Source: Mesorhizobium sp. M3A.F.Ca.ET.080.04.2.1 (lineage in GTDB: Bacteria; Pseudomonadota; Alphaproteobacteria; Rhizobiales; Rhizobiaceae). Taken from it: a DNA stretch of 64,000 nt. The DNA is taken from positions 3,286,001-3,350,000 of the forward strand of contig NZ_CP034451.1 in assembly GCF_003952525.1 (NCBI RefSeq), read 5' to 3'. Position numbers and translations under genes: made by a program. A model generated the notes under the pieces. The model did not search any database. It was not told the origin of the DNA and worked only from the letters and a program-made list of their open reading frames with translations. Shown here in pieces: positions 61,634-64,000 of this stretch (its first letter is position 1; every line of letters starts with the position of its first letter).

Positions 61634-64000
61634 CTAGCCCCGTTTCAGCGGCTTGCCCAGCTTGAAGAACTCTTTCCACGGATCGGCCTTGTTCAGCTGC
61701 TTCAGCGTCGTCGCGTCGCCGATCGGAAACGCGTTCGGCGGCAGGCCGGCCTCGATCTCCGGCCAAGTCACCGGCATCGACACCGTCGCGCCCTTCTTGG
61801 CTCGTGAAGAGTAGGGCGCGACCGTGGTGGAGCCGCGGCCGTTGCGCAGATAGTCGACGAATATCCTTCCGGTGCGCGCCTTCTTCGACAGCGTTGCGGT
61901 ATAGCGGTCGGGCGAAGCCTGCTCCAGCGCGCGGGCGAAATGATGCGCGAAATCCTTCACTTCATCCCAGTCGGCCGACGGCTTCAGCGGCACAACGACG
62001 TGAAAACCCTTGCCGCCGGAGGTTTTGACCAGGTTGAGCAGCGACAGCTCGTCGAGCTTCGCGCGGATGTCGAGCGCCGCATCACGCACAGCCTGAACGC
62101 CGATGCCTTCGTCCGGGTCGAGGTCGAAGACGATCTGGTCCGGGCGGTCCAATTCGTCGACGGTGCAGCCCCAGATGTGGACCTCGACGACGCCGTACTG
62201 GACCAGCGCGGCGATGCCGTCGAAATCCTTGATGAACAGGATCTCCTCGCCGTCGGTCGGATCCTTGGTCCTGGCGATCTTATCGCTCATGCCGGGCGAA
62301 GCATGCTTCTGGAAGAAGCGCTGGCCATGGATACCGTCCGGCGCCCGCACCAGGCTCAGCGGCCGGTTGACGACGAACTGCTCCATGCGCGGCCAAACCA
62401 GCGCGTAGTGGTCGAGCAGGCCCTGCTTGGTGACCTTCTCGTCGGGCCACAGGAACTTGTCGGGATGCGAGAGCTTGACCGAGGTCCTGGCGGTCCCGGC
62501 CGCGGGCTTCGACGCAGCCTTGGCGCCGCTCGCCTTCCCTTCCGCCTTGCCGGGGGCTTGCTTCGGCTTTTCCTGCACGACTTCCTCCGCCGGCTTGTCC
62601 TCGCGCAGCCCCTGGAAGGCAGCGTGGCGGATTATACGGTCGGATGTCCAGCTGCGGAACTCCACCTCCCCGACGAGCTTGGGTTCGACCCAGGTGAGGC
62701 CCTTGCCCTTGGGCACGGCGGCCGCGAATGGCGAGGTCTTGGCCTTGAGGCCGTCGAGCTGCTTCTTCAGGTCCGCCGCGACCTTGCCGGAAAAGCCGGT
62801 GCCGACGCGGCCGGCATAATGCAGCTTGCCGCCTTCATAGTAGCCGACCAGCAATGAGCGCAGGCCGCGCCCGGTCTTGTCCGAAGGCAGGTAGCCGCCG
62901 ATGACGAACTCCTGGCGCAGCGTGCATTTCGACTTGATCCAGGTGAGACCGCGGCCGCTGCGATAGGGCGCATCGGCGCGCTTGGAAACAACGCCTTCGA
63001 GGCCCATGCGGCAGACATGCTGCAGCATGACCTTGCCGGGCTCGTTGAAATGGTCGCTGAAGCGCAACGCCGAGTCCTCGGCTTGCTTGCCAAGCAGGTC
63101 GGCCAGGGCCTGCTTGCGCTCGACCAGCGGCTCGCCGCGCAGATCCTCGCCGTCCAGCCGCATCAGGTCGAAGACGTAGTAGACGAAGCGATCGGTGCGG
63201 CCGGCCGAGAGATCGGCCTGCAGCAGGGCAAAGGACGACACGCCGCTGTCGGCCAGGACGACGATTTCGCCGTCTATGACGGCATCGCGGCATTTCAAGC
63301 CGGCCAGCCCGGCCACCGCCGGACCTTCGAACTTCTTCGTCCAGTCGAGACCGGTGCGCGTCAGCAGCCTGACCTCGCTGCCGGCGATCTGCGCCTGCAT
63401 GCGATAGCCGTCGAACTTGACCTCATGCACCCATTCCTCGCCCGACGGCGCGGTCTTTTCCAGCGTGGCGAGCTGCGGCTCGATGAATTCCAGGCGGGCA
63501 GCCTTGGCCTTGGCCGTGGCCGGCCTGTTGGAGTGCCAGACCTTCGGCTTGGCGCCCCTCGCGGTCTTGCCTTCGCCGACCTCCTCGACAGTGAGGCCGG
63601 ACTTCACCGATTGCGGCGCCTCGGCGAGAATGTCCTCGCCGGGCCGGGCGGCGGCATCGTTGGACTTGATCAGCAGCCAGTTGTCGCGCTTCTCGCGCGG
63701 GCGCGGCTTCAGCCTGACCAGATGCCAGCGGCCATTGAGCTTGTGGCCTTCGAGTTCGAAGTCGATATGGCCCTTCTTCATGGCCTTGGCCGGATCGCCA
63801 TCCGGGATCCATTTGCCTTCGTCCCAGACGATGACCGAGCCGCCGCCATACTCGCCCTTCGGAATGGTGCCCTCGAACGAGGCATAATCGAGCGGGTGGT
63901 CCTCGACATGCACGGCCAGCCGCCGCTCATGCGGATCGAGGCTTGGACCGCGCGTCACCGCCCAGCTCCACAGCACACCGTCATATTCCAGCCGAAAATC
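61634..64000 (-). CDS. ligD: DNA ligase D (phosphoesterase-ligase-polymerase), partial
   Basis: 789 codons are visible; the 5' end is beyond the right edge. Order: 3'-phosphoesterase (LAVHVEDHPLDYASFEG, then IPKGEYGGGSVIVWD), ATP-dependent ligase (VHEVKFDGYRMQ, with the nucleotidyl-lysine in KFDGYR, then VIDGEIVVL and EGVVSKR) and polymerase/primase (VHIWGCTVDELDRPDQIVFD with the metal pair in FDLDPDEG, then TSGGKGFHVVVPL). A Lys/Ala-rich linker joins ligase and polymerase. With Ku it performs non-homologous end joining. No ku gene is in the window. The open frame continues cleanly to the edge. Confidence 0.95.
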   Translation of the reverse strand, partial: DFRLEYDGVLWSWAVTRGPSLDPHERRLAVHVEDHPLDYASFEGTIPKGEYGGGSVIVWDEGKWIPDGDPAKAMKKGHIDFELEGHKLNGRWHLVRLKPRPREKRDNWLLIKSNDAAARPGEDILAEAPQSVKSGLTVEEVGEGKTARGAKPKVWHSNRPATAKAKAARLEFIEPQLATLEKTAPSGEEWVHEVKFDGYRMQAQIAGSEVRLLTRTGLDWTKKFEGPAVAGLAGLKCRDAVIDGEIVVLADSGVSSFALLQADLSAGRTDRFVYYVFDLMRLDGEDLRGEPLVERKQALADLLGKQAEDSALRFSDHFNEPGKVMLQHVCRMGLEGVVSKRADAPYRSGRGLTWIKSKCTLRQEFVIGGYLPSDKTGRGLRSLLVGYYEGGKLHYAGRVGTGFSGKVAADLKKQLDGLKAKTSPFAAAVPKGKGLTWVEPKLVGEVEFRSWTSDRIIRHAAFQGLREDKPAEEVVQEKPKQAPGKAEGKASGAKAASKPAAGTARTSVKLSHPDKFLWPDEKVTKQGLLDHYALVWPRMEQFVVNRPLSLVRAPDGIHGQRFFQKHASPGMSDKIARTKDPTDGEEILFIKDFDGIAALVQYGVVEVHIWGCTVDELDRPDQIVFDLDPDEGIGVQAVRDAALDIRAKLDELSLLNLVKTSGGKGFHVVVPLKPSADWDEVKDFAHHFARALEQASPDRYTATLSKKARTGRIFVDYLRNGRGSTTVAPYSSRAKKGATVSMPVTWPEIEAGLPPNAFPIGDATTLKQLNKADPWKEFFKLGKPLKRG

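Overview
The window looks like a chromosomal segment of a rhizobial alphaproteobacterium, most likely Mesorhizobium or a close relative. The evidence is high-GC coding sequence, the rhizobial gene order dnaK-dnaJ-pmtA-FMN reductase-pyrF-DUF1330, an Irr-type iron control element in front of an mbfA gene, a LigD DNA ligase, and many short palindromic intergenic repeats. I saw no rRNA, tRNA, CRISPR array, complete insertion sequence or prophage.

Layout. 0-9 kb: end of a luciferase-like oxidoreductase, an AI-2E-type exporter, a second luciferase-like oxidoreductase, then the heat-shock/housekeeping block dnaK, dnaJ, pmtA, an FMN reductase, pyrF and a DUF1330 gene. 9-13 kb (minus): a four-gene translationally coupled sugar-acid operon (SDR dehydrogenase, dgoK, dgoA, SMP-30 lactonase) resembling the De Ley-Doudoroff galactose route. 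13-18 kb (minus): a GGDEF/EAL protein and a three-gene lipid-linked glycosylation operon (GT2, GtrA, GT-C). 18-25 kb: gshB, a frameshifted comM/yifB, malate synthase G and a hydantoinase/oxoprolinase.

25-31 kb is the accessory part. A DUF559 nuclease-like gene lies between two inverted copies of a palindromic repeat. After three small membrane or secreted proteins comes a visibly AT-richer block (about 27.5-31.2 kb, minus). It encodes an ABC-three-component (ABC-3C) type locus: a C-terminal-domain effector remnant broken by frameshifts, a middle component with an abnormal start, a Rad50/SMC-like ATPase with a CxxC-CxxC motif, and a membrane protein of unknown function. It stops about 100 bases from the 3' end of lepA. 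This is the best candidate for an unusual or previously undescribed system.

31-45 kb: lepA, a TadG-like protein, a DUF1223 protein, an MKP-repeat secreted protein, msrA, cydAB (bd/CIO-type oxidase), a YadGH-type ABC exporter, a DUF2156 protein and phoX with a possible PHO box. 45-64 kb: an SMR-like/PAP2 pair, an XRE regulator with a SulP transporter, an EamA transporter, a secreted beta-propeller divergent from an HTH regulator with a palindromic operator between them, a YiiX-like hydrolase, the CYTH-CHAD pair, a cecR-hlyD-ABC-permease efflux operon behind a perfect 20-bp palindrome, a threonine dehydratase-like enzyme, mbfA behind an ICE palindrome, a NIPSNAP/ABM pair divergent from an ArsR-type regulator, and the 3' part of ligD, which runs off the window.

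Several families of palindromic repeats occupy the intergenic spaces. One sits directly at stop codons. Another appears to have replaced the 3' end of a small gene.
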